Positions 35,390 to 49,058 of a stretch of 64,000 bases of DNA are shown here, one piece after another (within the stretch, counting starts at the first letter, position 1; each line of letters starts with the position of its first letter). The DNA lies in contig NW_027484957.1 of NCBI RefSeq assembly GCF_050908995.1, forward strand, positions 1 to 64,000. Reading direction: 5' to 3'. Source of the stretch: Andrena cerasifolii. Taxonomy: Eukaryota > Arthropoda > Insecta > Hymenoptera > Andrenidae. A program made the translations under genes and the position numbers. The notes under the pieces are model-generated. The model saw only the letters and a program-made list of their open reading frames with translations. It made no database searches and was not told the DNA's origin.

Positions 35390-38300
35390 TCAAAGAGCGA
35401 GAAGTGGCGCAGGTGTTTCGAGACAGTGATTGTTTAACAACGAGACGCAGAATTTTCGAACGCCTCTTGAAAGGCCTGCGCCTCTTATTTGCAACTTTAA
35501 GGCGATGCATTTGAAGCTGAAATTTAGTATACCTCTTTCCACTTCATTTTCTCCTGATATATTGGCCAAAACCTGGCGAAAATTTCGAGAATACACAAAA
35601 TTGTGCTTTGTAACAGGACAACATGCCGTTGAAAGAGATGGAACAAAGTAACGTCTCTGGAGAGCAAATCAAAGAGCGAGAAGTGGCGCAGGTGTTTCGA
35701 GACAGTGATTGTTTAACAACGAGACGCAGAATTTTCGATCGCCTCTTGAAAGGCCTGCGCCTCTTATTTGCAACTTTAAGGCGATGCCTTTGAAGCTGAA
35801 ATTTAGTATACCTCTTTCCACTTCATTTTCTCCTGATATATTGGCCAAAATCTGGCGAAAATTTTCAGAATGCACAAAATTGGGCTTTGTAACAGAAGAA
35901 CATGCCGTCGAAAGATATGTCACAAAGTAACGTCTCCGGAGAGCAAATCAAAGAGCGAGAAGTGGCGCAGATGTTTCGAGACAGTGACTGTTCAACGAAG
36001 AGACGCAGAATTTTCGAACGCATCTTGAAAGGCCTGCGCCTCTTATTTGCAACTTTAAGGCGATGCCTTTGAAGCTGAAATTTAGTATACCTCTTTCCAC
36101 TTCATTTTCTCCTGATATATTGGCCAAAACCTGGCGAAAATTTCGAGAATACACAAAATTGTGCTTTGTAACAGGACAACATGCCGTTGAAAGAGATGGA
36201 ACAAAGTAACGTCTCTGGAGAGCAAATCAAAGAGCGAGAAGTGGCGCAGGTGTTTCGAGACAGTGATTGTTTAACAACGAGACGCAGAATTTTCGATCGC
36301 CTCTTGAAAGGCCTGCGCCTCTTATTTGCAACTTTAAGGCGATGCCTTTGAAGCTGAAATTTAGTATACCTCTTTCCACTTCATTTTCTCCTGATATATT
36401 GGCCAAAATCTGGCGAAAATTTTCAGAATGCACAAAATTGGGCTTTGTAACAGAAGAACATGCCGTCGAAAGATATGTCACAAAGTAACGTCTCCGGAGA
36501 GCAAACCAAAGAGCGAGAAGTGGCGCAGATGTTTCGAGACAGTGACTGTTCAACGAAGAGACGCAGAATTTTCGAACGCATCTTGAAAGGCCTGCGCTTC
36601 TTATTTGCAACTTTATGGCGATGCCTCTGAAGCTGAAATTTAGTATACCTCTTTCCACTTCATTTTCTCCTGATATATTGGCCAAAACCTGGCGAAAATT
36701 TCGAGAATACACAAAATTGTGCTTTGTAACAGGACAACATGCCGTTGAAAGAGATGGAACAAAGTAACGTCTCTGGAGAGCAAATCAAAGAGCGAGAAGT
36801 GGCGCAGGTGTTTCGAGACAGTGATTGTTTAACAACGAGACGCAGAATTTTCGATCGCCTCTTGAAAGGCCTGCGCCTCTTATTTGCAACTTTAAGGCGA
36901 TGCCTTTGAAGCTGAAATTTAGTATACCTCTTTCCACTTCATTTTCTCCTGATATATTGGCCAAAATCTGGCGAAAATTTCGAGAATACACAAAATTGTG
37001 CTTTGTAACAGGACAACATGCCGTCGAAAGAGATGGAACAAAGTAACGTCTCTGGAGAGCAAATCAAAGAGCGAGAAGTGGCGCAGGTGTTTCGAGACAG
37101 TGATTGTTTAACAACGAGACGCAGAATTTTCGAACGCCTCTTGAAAGGCCTGCGCCTCTTATTTGCAACTTTAAGGCGATGCATTTGAAGCTGAAATTTA
37201 GTATACCTCTTTCGACTTCATGTTCTCCTGATATATTGGCCAAAATCTGGCGAAAATTTTCAGAATACACAAAATTGGGCTTTGTAACAGGAGAACATGC
37301 CGTCGAAAGAGATGGAACAAAGTAATGTCTCCGGAGAGCAAATCAAAGAGCGAGAAGTGGCGCAGGTGTTTCGAGACAGTGACTGTTTCACGAAGAGACG
37401 CAGAATTTTCGAAAGCCTCTTGAAAGGCCTGCGCCTCTTATTTGCAACTTTAAGGCGATGCCTTTGAAGCTGAAATTTAGTATACCTCTTACAACTTCAT
37501 TTTCTCCTGATATATTGGCGAAAATCTGGCGAAAATTTCGAGAATACACAAAATTGTGCTTTGTAACAGGACAACATGCCGTCGAAAGAGATGGAACAAA
37601 GTAACGTCTCTGGAGAGCAAATCAAAGAGCGAGAAGTGGCGCAGGTGTTTCGAGACAGTGACTGTTTAACAACGAGACGCATAATTTTCGATCGCCTCTT
37701 GAAAGGCCTGCGCCTCTTATTTGCAACTTTAAGGCGATGCCTTTGAAGCTGAAATTTAGTATACCTCTTTCCACTTCATTTTCTCCTGATATATTGGCCA
37801 AAATCTGGCGAAAATTTTCAGAATGCACAAAATTGGGCTTTGTAACAGAAGAACATGCCGTCGAAAGATATGTCACAAAGTAACGTCTCCGGAGAGCAAA
37901 TCAAAGAGCGAGAAGTGGCGCAGATGTTTCGAGACAGTGACTGTTCAACGAAGAGACGCAGAATTTTCGAACGCATCTTGAAAGGCCTGCGCCTCTTATT
38001 TGCAACTTTAAGGCGATGCCTTTGAAGCTGAAATTTAGTATACCTCTTTCCACTTCATTTTCTCCTGATATATTGGCCAAAATCTGGCGAAAATTTTCAG
38101 AATGCACAAAATTGGGCTTTGTAACAGAAGAACATGCCGTCGAAAGATATGTCACAAAGTAACGTCTCCGGAGAGCAAATCAAAGAGCGAGAAGTGGCGC
38201 AGATGTTTCGAGACAGTGACTGTTCAACGAAGAGACGCAGAATTTTCGAACGCATCTTGAAAGGCCTGCGCCTCTTATTTGCAACTTTAAGGCGATGCCT

Positions 38301-40411
38301 TTGAAGCTGAAATTTAGTATACCTCTTTCCACTTCATTTTCTCCTGATATATTGGCCAAAACCTGGCGAAAATTTCGAGAATACACAAAATTGTGCTTTG
38401 TAACAGGACAACATGCCGTTGAAAGAGATGGAACAAAGTAACGTCTCTGGAGAGCAAATCAAAGAGCGAGAAGTGGCGCAGGTGTTTCGAGACAGTGATT
38501 GTTTAACAACGAGACGCAGAATTTTCGATCGCCTCTTGAAAGGCCTGCGCCTCTTATTTGCAACTTTAAGGCGATGCCTTTGAAGCTGAAATTTAGTATA
38601 CCTCTTTCCACTTCATTTTCTCCTGATATATTGGCCAAAATCTGGCGAAAATTTTCAGAATGCACAAAATTGGGCTTTGTAACAGAAGAACATGCCGTCG
38701 AAAGATATGTCACAAAGTAACGTCTCCGGAGAGCAAACCAAAGAGCGAGAAGTGGCGCAGATGTTTCGAGACAGTGACTGTTCAACGAAGAGACGCAGAA
38801 TTTTCGAACGCATCTTGAAAGGCCTGCGCTTCTTATTTGCAACTTTATGGCGATGCCTCTGAAGCTGAAATTTAGTATACCTCTTTCCACTTCATTTTCT
38901 CCTGATATATTGGCCAAAACCTGGCGAAAATTTCGAGAATACACAAAATTGTGCTTTGTAACAGGACAACATGCCGTTGAAAGAGATGGAACAAAGTAAC
39001 GTCTCTGGAGAGCAAATCAAAGAGCGAGAAGTGGCGCAGGTGTTTCGAGACAGTGATTGTTTAACAACGAGACGCAGAATTTTCGATCGCCTCTGGAAAG
39101 GCCTGCGCCTCTTATTTGCAACTTTAAGGCGATGCCTTTGAAGCTGAAATTTAGTATACCTCTTTCCACTTCATTTTCTCCTGATATATTGGCCAAAATC
39201 TGGCGAAAATTTCGAGAATACACAAAATTGTGCTTTGTAACAGGACAACATGCCGTCGAAAGAGATGGAACAAAGTAACGTCTCTGGAGAGCAAATCAAA
39301 GAGCGAGAAGTGGCGCAGGTGTTTCGAGACAGTGATTGTTTAACAACGAGACGCAGAATTTTCGATCGCCTCTTGAAAGGCCTGCGCCTCTTATTTGCAA
39401 CTTTAAGGCGATGCATTTGAAGCTGAAATTTAGTATACCTCTTTCCACTTCATTTTCTCCTGATATATTGGCCAAAATCTGGCGAAAATTTTCAGAATGC
39501 ACAAAATTGGGCTTTGTAACAGAAGAACATGCCGTCGAAAGATATGTCACAAAGTAACGTCTCCGGAGAGCAAATCAAAGAGCGAGAAGTGGCGCAGATG
39601 TTTCGAGACAGTGACTGTTCAACGAAGAGACGCAGAATTTTCGAACGCATCTTGAAAGGCCTGCGCCTCTTATTTGCAACTTTATGGCGATGCCTCTGAA
39701 GCTGAAATTTAGTATACCTCTTTCCACTTCATTTTCTCCTGATATATTGGCCAAAACCTGGCGAAAATTTCGAGAATACACAAAATTGTGCTTTGTAACA
39801 GGACAACATGCCGTTGAAAGAGATGGAACAAAGTAACGTCTCTGGAGAGCAAATCAAAGAGCGAGAAGTGGCGCAGGTGTTTCGAGACAGTGATTGTTTA
39901 AGAACGAGACGCAGAATTTTCGATCGCCTCTTGAAAGGCCTGCGCCTCTTATTTGCAACTTTAAGGCGATGCCTTTGAAGCTGAAATTTAGTATACCTCT
40001 TTCCACTTCATTTTCTCCTGATATATTGGCCAAAATCTGGCGAAAATTTTCAGAATGCACAAAATTGGGCTTTGTAACAGAAGAACATGCCGTCGAAAGA
40101 TATGTCACAAAGTAACGTCTCCGGAGAGCAAATCAAAGAGCGAGAAGTGGCGCAGATGTTTCGAGACAGTGACTGTTCAACGAAGAGACGCAGAATTTTC
40201 GAACGCCTCTTGAAAGGCCTGCGCCTCTTATTTGCAACTTTAAGGCGATGCCTTTGAAGCTGAAATTTAGTATACCTCTTTCCACTTCATTTTCTCCTGA
40301 TATATTGGCCAAAATCTGGCGAAAATTTCGAGAATACACAAAATTGTGCTTTGTAACAGGACAACATGCCGTCGAAAGAGATGGAACAAAGTAACGTCTC
40401 TGGAGAGCAAA
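35390..40411. repeat. Zone III stretch dominated by a two-monomer alternation
   Basis: Two monomer types often alternate with a 558-base period. One has TTGTTTAACAACG, CGATCG and GAAGAACATG with GATATGTCAC. The other has TGTTCAACGAAG, GAACGCATCTTG and often TTTATGG with GCCTCTGAAG. The alternation is clearest at 35,669-37,063. Four monomers at 35,948-37,063 recur at 38,180-39,295 (shift 2,232, 8 monomers), sharing GCAAACCAAAG (36,501 and 38,733) and GCGCTTCTT (36,595 and 38,827). A further alternating run covers 39,296-40,132. No indel was found. Confidence 0.78.
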
Positions 40412-43400
40412 TCAAAGAGCGAGAAGTGGCGCAGGTGTTTCGAGACAGTGATTGTTTAACAACGAGACGCAGAATTTTCGAACGCCTCTTGAAAGGCCTG
40501 CGCCTCTTATTTGCAACTTTAAGGCGATGCATTTGAAGCTGAAATTTAGTATACCTCTTTCGACTTCATGTTCTCCTGATATATTGGCCAAAATCTGGCG
40601 AAAATTTTCAGAATACACAAAATTGGGCTTGTAACAGGAGAACATGCCGTCGAAAGAGATGGAACAAAGTAATGTCTCCGGAGAGCAAATCAAAGAGCGA
40701 GAAGTGGCGCAGGTGTTTCGAGATAGTGACTGTTTCACGAAGAGACGCAGAATTTTCGAAAGCCTCTTGAAAGGCCTGCGCCTCTTATTTGCAACTTTAA
40801 GGCGATGCCTTTGAAGCTGAAATTTAGTATACCTCTTTTGACTTCATGTTCTCCTGATATATTGGCCAAAATCTGGCAAAAATTTTCAGAATGCACAAAA
40901 TTGGGCTTTGTAACAGGAGAACATGCCGTTGAAAGAGATGGCACATAGTAACGTCTCCGGAGAGCAAATCAAGGAGCGAGAAGTGGCGCAGATATTTCGA
41001 GACAGTGACTGTTTAACGAAGACACGCAGAATTTTCGAACGCCTCTTGAAAGGCCTGCGCCTCTGATTTGCAACTTTAAGGCGATGCCTTTGAAGCTGAA
41101 ATTTAGTATACCTCTTTCCACTTCATTTTCTCCTGATATATTGGCCAAAACCTGGCGAAAATTTCGAGAATACACAAAATTGTGCTTTGTAACAGGACAA
41201 CATGCCGTTGAAAGAGATGGAACAAAGTAACGTCTCTGGAGAGCAAATCAAAGAGCGAGAAGTGGCGCAGGTGTTTCGAGAGAGTGATTGTTTAACAACG
41301 AGACGCAGAATTTTCGATCGCCTCTTGAAAGGCCTGCGCTTCTTATTTGCAACTTTAAGGCGATGCCTTTGAAGCTGAAATTTAGTATACCTCTTTCCAC
41401 TTCATTTTCTCCTGATATATTGGCCAAAATCTGGCGAAAATTTTCAGAATGCACAAAATTGGGCTTTGTAACAGAAGAACATGCCGTCGAAAGATATGTC
41501 ACAAAGTAACGTCTCCGGAGAGCAAATCAAAGAGCGAGAAGTGGCGCAGATGTTTCGAGACAGTGACTGTTCAACGAAGAGACGCAGAATTTTCGAACGC
41601 ATCTTGAAAGGCCTGCGCCTCTTATTTGCAACTTTATGGCGATGCCTCTGAAGCTGAAATTTAGTATACCTCTTTCCACTTCATTTTCTCCTGATATATT
41701 GGCCAAAACCTGGCGAAAATTTCGAGAATACACAAAATTGTGCTTTGTAACAGGACAACATGCCGTTGAAAGAGATGGAACAAAGTAACGTCTCTGGAGA
41801 GCAAATCAAAGAGCGAGAAGTGGCGCAGGTGTTTCGAGACAGTGATTGTTTAACAACGAGACGCAGAATTTTCGATCGCCTCTTGAAAGGCCTGCGCCTC
41901 TTATTTGCAACTTTAAGGCGATGCCTTTGAAAGTTAATTTAGTATACCTCTTTCCACTTCATTTTCTCCTGATATATTGGCCAAAATCTGGCGAAAATTT
42001 TCAGAATGCACAAAATTGGGCTTTGTAACAGAAGAACATGCCGTCGAAAGATATGTCACAAAGTAACGTCTCCGGAGAGCAAATCAAAGAGCGAGAAGTG
42101 GCGCAGATGTTTCGAGACAGTGACTGTTCAACGAAGAGACGCAGAATTTTCGAACGCCTCTTGAAAAGCCTGCGCCTCTTATTTGCAACTTTAAGGCGAT
42201 GCATTTGAAGCTGAAATTTAGTATACCTCTTTCCACTTCATTTTCTCCTGATATATTGGCCAAAATCTGGCAAAAATTTTCAGAATGCACAAAATTGGGC
42301 TTTGTAACAGGAGAACATGCCGTTGAAAGAGATGGCACATAGTAACGTCTCCGGAGAGCAAATCAAAGAGCGAGAAGTGGCGCAGATGTTTCGAGACAGT
42401 GACTGTTTAACGAAGACACGCAGAATTTTCGAACGCCTCTTGAAAGGCCTGCGCCTCTGATTTGCAACTTTAAGGCGATGCCTTTGAAGCTGAAATTTAG
42501 TATACCTCTTTCCACTTCATTTTCTCCTGATATATTGGCCAAAACCTGGCGAAAATTTCGAGAATACACAAAATTGTGCTTTGTAACAGGACAACATGCC
42601 GTTGAAAGAGATGGAACAAAGTAACGTCTCTGGAGAGCAAATCAAAGAGCGAGAAGTGGCGCAGGTGTTTCGAGAGAGTGATTGTTTAACAACGAGACGC
42701 AGAATTTTCGATCGCCTCTTGAAAGGCCTGCGCCTCTTATTTGCAACTTTAAGGCGATGCCTTTGAAGCTGAAATTTAGTATACCTCTTTCCACTTCATT
42801 TTCTCCTGATATATTGGCCAAAATCTGGCGAAAATTTTCAGAATGCACAAAATTGGGCTTTGTAACAGAAGAACATGCCGTCGAAAGATATGTCACAAAG
42901 TAACGTCTCCGGAGAGCAAATCAAAGAGCGAGAAGTGGCGCAGATGTTTCGAGACAGTGACTGTTCAACGAAGAGACGCAGAATTTTCGAACGCATCTTG
43001 AAAGGCCTGCGCCTCTTATTTGCAACTTTATGGCGATGCATTTGAAGCTGAAATTTAGTATACCTCTTTCCACTTCATTTTCTCCTGATATATTGGCCAA
43101 AATCTGGCGAAAATTTCGAGAATACACAAAATTGAGCTTTGTAACAGGACAACATGCCGTCGAAAGAGATGGAACAAAGTAACGTCTCTGGAGAGCAAAT
43201 CAAAAAGTGAGACGTGGCGCAGGTGTTTCGAGACAGTGACTGTTTAACGAAGAGACGCAGAATTTTCGAACGCCTCTTGAAAGGCCTGCGCCTCTTATTT
43301 GCAACTTTAAGGCGATGCCTTTGAAGCTGAAATTTAGTATACCTCTTTCCACTTCATTTTCTCCTGATATATTGGCCAAAATCTGGCGAAAATTTCGAGA

Positions 43401-44873
43401 ATACACAAAATTGTGCTTTGTAACAGGACAACATGCCGTCGAAAGAGATGGAACAAAGTAACGTCTCTGGAGAGCAAATCAAAGAGCGAGAAGTGGCGCA
43501 GGTGTTTCGAGACAGTGATTGTTTAACAACGAGACGCAGAATTTTCGAACGCCTCTTGAAAGGCCTGCGCCTCTTATTTGCAACTTTAAGGCGATGCCTT
43601 TGAAGCTGAAATTTAGTATACCTCTTTCCACTTCATTTTCTCCTGATATATTGGCGAAAATCTGGCGAAAATTTCGAGAATACACAAAATTGGGCTTTGT
43701 AACAGGACAACATGCCGTCGAAAGAGATGGAACAAAGTAACGTCTCTGGAGAGCAAATCAAAGAGCGAGAAGTGGCGCAGGTGTTTCGAGACAGTGATTG
43801 TTTAACAACGAGACGCAGAATTTTCGAACGCCTCTTGAAAGGCCTGCGCCTCTTATTTGCAACTTTAAGGCGATGCATTTGAAGCTGAAATTTAGTATAC
43901 CTCTTTCGACTTCATGTTCTCCTGATATATTGGCCAAAATCTGGCGAAAATTTTCAGAATACACAAAATTGGGCTTTGTAACAGGAGAACATGCCGTCGA
44001 AAGAGATGGAACAAAGTAATGTCTCCGGAGAGCAAATCAAAGAGCGAGAAGTGGCGCAGGTGTTTCGAGACAGTGACTGTTTCACGAAGAGACGCAGAAT
44101 TTTCGAAAGCCTCTTGAAAGGCATGCGCCTCTTATTTGCAACTTTAAGGCGATGCCTTTGAAGCTGAAATTTAGTATACCTCTTTTGACTTCATGTTCTC
44201 CTGATATATTGGCCAAAATCTGGCAAAAATTTTCAGAATGCACAAAATTGGGCTTTGTAACAGGAGAACATGCCGTTGAAAGAGATGGCACATAGTAACG
44301 TCTCCGGAGAGCAAATCAAAGAGCGAGAAGTGGCGCAGATGTTTCGAGACAGTGATTGTTTAACAACGAGACGCAGAATTTTCGATCGCCTCTTGAAAGG
44401 CCTGCGCCTCTTATTTGCAACTTTAAGGCGATGCCTTTGAAGCTGAAATTTAGTATACCTCTTTCCACTTCATTTTCTCCTGATATATTGGCCAAAATCT
44501 GGCGAAAATTTTCAGAATGCACAAAATTGGGCTTTGTAACAGAAGAACATGCCGTCGAAAGATATGTCACAAAGTAACGTCTCCGGAGAGCAAATCAAAG
44601 AGCGAGAAGTGGCGCAGATGTTTCGAGACAGTGACTGTTCAACGAAGAGACGCAGAATTTTCGAACGCCTCTTGAAAGGCCTGCGCCTCTTATTTGCAAC
44701 TTTATGGCGATGCCTCTGAAGCTGAAATTTAGTATACCTCTTTCCACTTCATTTTCTCCTGATATATTGGCCAAAACCTGGCGAAAATTTCGAGAATACA
44801 CAAAATTGTGCTTTGTAACAGGACAACATGCCGTTGAAAGAGATGGAACAAAGTAACGTCTCTGGAGAGCAAA
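40412..44873. repeat. Large duplicated segment, copy A (16 monomers)
   Basis: Monomers at 40,412-41,526 recur at 45,153-46,268 and those at 42,084-44,873 recur at 46,269-49,058. Copy A has two extra monomers in between (41,527-42,083). Shared private variants: CAAGGAGCGAG (40,970 and 45,712), GAGAGAGTGATT (42,673 and 46,858) and AAAAAGTGAGACG (43,202 and 47,387). Copy A has one-base deletions near 40,630 and in the altered patch at 41,929-41,940. Confidence 0.8.
41929..41940 (+). other. Compound private mutation in an otherwise invariant monomer core
   Basis: Where essentially all copies read TTTGAAGCTGAAATTTAG, this one reads TTTGAAAGTTAATTTAG. Several changes plus a net loss of one base fall within about ten bases. 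It lies in one of the two monomers missing from the sister segment. Confidence 0.7.
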
Positions 44874-45152
44874 TCAAAGAGCGAGAAGTGGCGCAGGTGT
44901 TTCGAGACAGTGATTGTTTAACAACGAGACGCAGAATTTTCGATCGCCTCTTGAAAGGCCTGCGCCTCTTATTTGCAACTTTAAGGCGATGCCTTTGAAG
45001 CTGAAATTTAGTATACCTCTTTCCACTTCATTTTCTCCTGATATATTGGCCAAAATCTGGCGAAAATTTCGAGAATACACAAAATTGTGCTTTGTAACAG
45101 GACAACATGCCGTCGAAAGAGATGGAACAAAGTAACGTCTCTGGAGAGCAAA

Positions 45153-48100
45153 TCAAAGAGCGAGAAGTGGCGCAGGTGTTTCGAGACAGTGATTGTTTAA
45201 CAACGAGACGCAGAATTTTCGAACGCCTCTTGAAAGGCCTGCGCCTCTTATTTGCAACTTTAAGGCGATGCATTTGAAGCTGAAATTTAGTATACCTCTT
45301 TCGACTTCATGTTCTCCTGATATATTGGCCAAAATCTGGCGAAAATTTTCAGAATACACAAAATTGGGCTTTGTAACAGGAGAACATGCCGTCGAAAGTG
45401 ATGGAACAAAGTAATGTCTCCGGAGAGCAAATCAAAGAGCGAGAAGTGGCGCAGGTGTTTCGAGACAGTGACTGTTTCACGAAGAGACGCAGAATTTTCG
45501 AAAGCCTCTTGAAAGGCCTGCGCCTCTTATTTGCAACTTTAAGGCGATGCCTTTGAAGCTGAAATTTAGTATACCTCTTTTGACTTCATGTTCTCCTGAT
45601 ATATTGGCCAAAATCTGGCAAAAATTTTCAGAATGCACAAAATTGGGCTTTGTAACAGGAGAACATGCCGTTGAAAGAGATGGCACATAGTAACGTCTCC
45701 GGAGAGCAAATCAAGGAGCGAGAAGTGGCGCAGATATTTCGAGACAGTGACTGTTTAACGAAGACACGCAGAATTTTCGAACGCCTCTTGAAAGGCCTGC
45801 GCCTCTGATTTGCAACTTTAAGGCGATGCCTTTGAAGCTGAAATTTAGTATACCTCTTTCCACTTCATTTTCTCCTGATATATTGGCCAAAACCTGGCGA
45901 AAATTTCGAGAATACACAAAATTGTGCTTTGTAACAGGACAACATGCCGTTGAAAGAGATGGAACAAAGTAACGTCTCTGGAGAGCAAATCAAAGAGCGA
46001 GAAGTGGCGCAGGTGTTTCGAGAGAGTGATTGTTTAACAACGAGACGCAGAATTTTCGATCGCCTCTTGAAAGGCCTGCGCCTCTTATTTGCAACTTTAA
46101 GGCGATGCCTTTGAAGCTGAAATTTAGTATACCTCTTTCCACTTCATTTTCTCCTGATATATTGGCCAAAATCTGGCGAAAATTTTCAGAATGCACAAAA
46201 TTGGGCTTTGTAACAGAAGAACATGCCGTCGAAAGATATGTCACAAAGTAACGTCTCCGGAGAGCAAATCAAAGAGCGAGAAGTGGCGCAGATGTTTCGA
46301 GACAGTGACTGTTCAACGAAGAGACGCAGAATTTTCGAACGCCTCTTGAAAAGCCTGCGCCTCTTATTTGCAACTTTAAGGCGATGCATTTGAAGCTGAA
46401 ATTTAGTATACCTCTTTCCACTTCATTTTCTCCTGATATATTGGCCAAAATCTGGCAAAAATTTTCAGAATGCACAAAATTGGGCTTTGTAACAGGAGAA
46501 CATGCCGTTGAAAGAGATGGCACATAGTAACGTCTCCGGAGAGCAAATCAAAGAGCGAGAAGTGGCGCAGATGTTTCGAGACAGTGACTGTTTAACGAAG
46601 ACACGCAGAATTTTCGAACGCCTCTTGAAAGGCCTGCGCCTCTGATTTGCAACTTTAAGGCGATGCCTTTGAAGCTGAAATTTAGTATACCTCTTTCCAC
46701 TTCATTTTCTCCTGATATATTGGCCAAAACCTGGCGAAAATTTCGAGAATACACAAAATTGTGCTTTGTAACAGGACAACATGCCGTTGAAAGAGATGGA
46801 ACAAAGTAACGTCTCTGGAGAGCAAATCAAAGAGCGAGAAGTGGCGCAGGTGTTTCGAGAGAGTGATTGTTTAACAACGAGACGCAGAATTTTCGATCGC
46901 CTCTTGAAAGGCCTGCGCCTCTTATTTGCAACTTTAAGGCGATGCCTTTGAAGCTGAAATTTAGTATACCTCTTTCCACTTCATTTTCTCCTGATATATT
47001 GGCCAAAATCTGGCGAAAATTTTCAGAATGCACAAAATTGGGCTTTGTAACAGAAGAACATGCCGTCGAAAGATATGTCACAAAGTAACGTCTCCGGAGA
47101 GCAAATCAAAGAGCGAGAAGTGGCGCAGATGTTTCGAGACAGTGACTGTTCAACGAAGAGACGCAGAATTTTCGAACGCATCTTGAAAGGCCTGCGCCTC
47201 TTATTTGCAACTTTATGGCGATGCATTTGAAGCTGAAATTTAGTATACCTCTTTCCACTTCATTTTCTCCTGATATATTGGCCAAAATCTGGCGAAAATT
47301 TCGAGAATACACAAAATTGAGCTTTGTAACAGGACAACATGCCGTCGAAAGAGATGGAACAAAGTAACGTCTCTGGAGAGCAAATCAAAAAGTGAGACGT
47401 GGCGCAGGTGTTTCGAGACAGTGACTGTTTAACGAAGAGACGCAGAATTTTCGAACGCCTCTTGAAAGGCCTGCGCCTCTTATTTGCAACTTTAAGGCGA
47501 TGCCTTTGAAGCTGAAATTTAGTATACCTCTTTCCACTTCATTTTCTCCTGATATATTGGCCAAAATCTGGCGAAAATTTCGAGAATACACAAAATTGTG
47601 CTTTGTAACAGGACAACATGCCGTCGAAAGAGATGGAACAAAGTAACGTCTCTGGAGAGCAAATCAAAGAGCGAGAAGTGGCGCAGGTGTTTCGAGACAG
47701 TGATTGTTTAACAACGAGACGCAGAATTTTCGAACGCCTCTTGAAAGGCCTGCGCCTCTTATTTGCAACTTTAAGGCGATGCCTTTGAAGCTGAAATTTA
47801 GTATACCTCTTTCCACTTCATTTTCTCCTGATATATTGGCGAAAATCTGGCGAAAATTTCGAGAATACACAAAATTGGGCTTTGTAACAGGACAACATGC
47901 CGTCGAAAGAGATGGAACAAAGTAACGTCTCTGGAGAGCAAATCAAAGAGCGAGAAGTGGCGCAGGTGTTTCGAGACAGTGATTGTTTAACAACGAGACG
48001 CAGAATTTTCGAACGCCTCTTGTAAGGCCTGCGCCTCTTATTTGCAACTTTAAGGCGATGCATTTGAAGCTGAAATTTAGTATACCTCTTTCGACTTCAT

Positions 48101-49058
48101 GTTCTCCTGATATATTGGCCAAAATCTGGCGAAAATTTTCAGAATACACAAAATTGGGCTTTGTAACAGGAGAACATGCCGTCGAAAGAGATGGAACAAA
48201 GTAATGTCTCCGGAGAGCAAATCAAAGAGCGAGAAGTGGCGCAGGTGTTTCGAGACAGTGACTGTTTCACGAAGAGACGCAGAATTTTCGAAAGCCTCTT
48301 GAAAGGCCTGCGCCTCTTATTTGCAACTTTAAGGCGATGCCTTTGAAGCTGAAATTTAGTATACCTCTTTTGACTTCATGTTCTCCTGATATATTGGCCA
48401 AAATCTGGCAAAAATTTTCAGAATGCACAAAATTGGGCTTTGTAACAGGAGAACATGCCGTTGAAAGAGATGGCACATAGTAACGTCTCCGGAGAGCAAA
48501 TCAAAGAGCGAGAAGTGGCGCAGATGTTTCGAGACAGTGATTGTTTAACAACGAGACGCAGAATTTTCGATCGCCTCTTGAAAGGCCTGCGCCTCTTATT
48601 TGCAACTTTAAGGCGATGCCTTTGAAGCTGAAATTTAGTATACCTCTTTCCACTTCATTTTCTCCTGATATATTGGCCAAAATCTGGCGAAAATTTTCAG
48701 AATGCACAAAATTGGGCTTTGTAACAGAAGAACATGCCGTCGAAAGATATGTCACAAAGTAACGTCTCCGGAGAGCAAATCAAAGAGCGAGAAGTGGCGC
48801 AGATGTTTCGAGACAGTGACTGTTCAACGAAGAGACGCAGAATTTTCGAACGCCTCTTGAAAGGCCTGCGCCTCTTATTTGCAACTTTATGGCGATGCCT
48901 CTGAAGCTGAAATTTAGTATACCTCTTTCCACTTCATTTTCTCCTGATATATTGGCCAAAACCTGGCGAAAATTTCGAGAATACACAAAATTGTGCTTTG
49001 TAACAGGACAACATGCCGTTGAAAGAGATGGAACAAAGTAACGTCTCTGGAGAGCAAA
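45153..49058. repeat. Large duplicated segment, copy B (14 monomers)
   Basis: Sister of 40,412-44,873, separated from it by the single monomer at 44,874-45,152. It is colinear at a shift of about 4,742 in the left part and 4,185 in the right part, because two monomers are absent. It carries the same CAAGGAGCGAG, GAGAGAGTGATT and AAAAAGTGAGACG variants. A private GCCTCTTGTAAGG variant lies near 48,014. No indel within monomers was seen. Confidence 0.8.
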
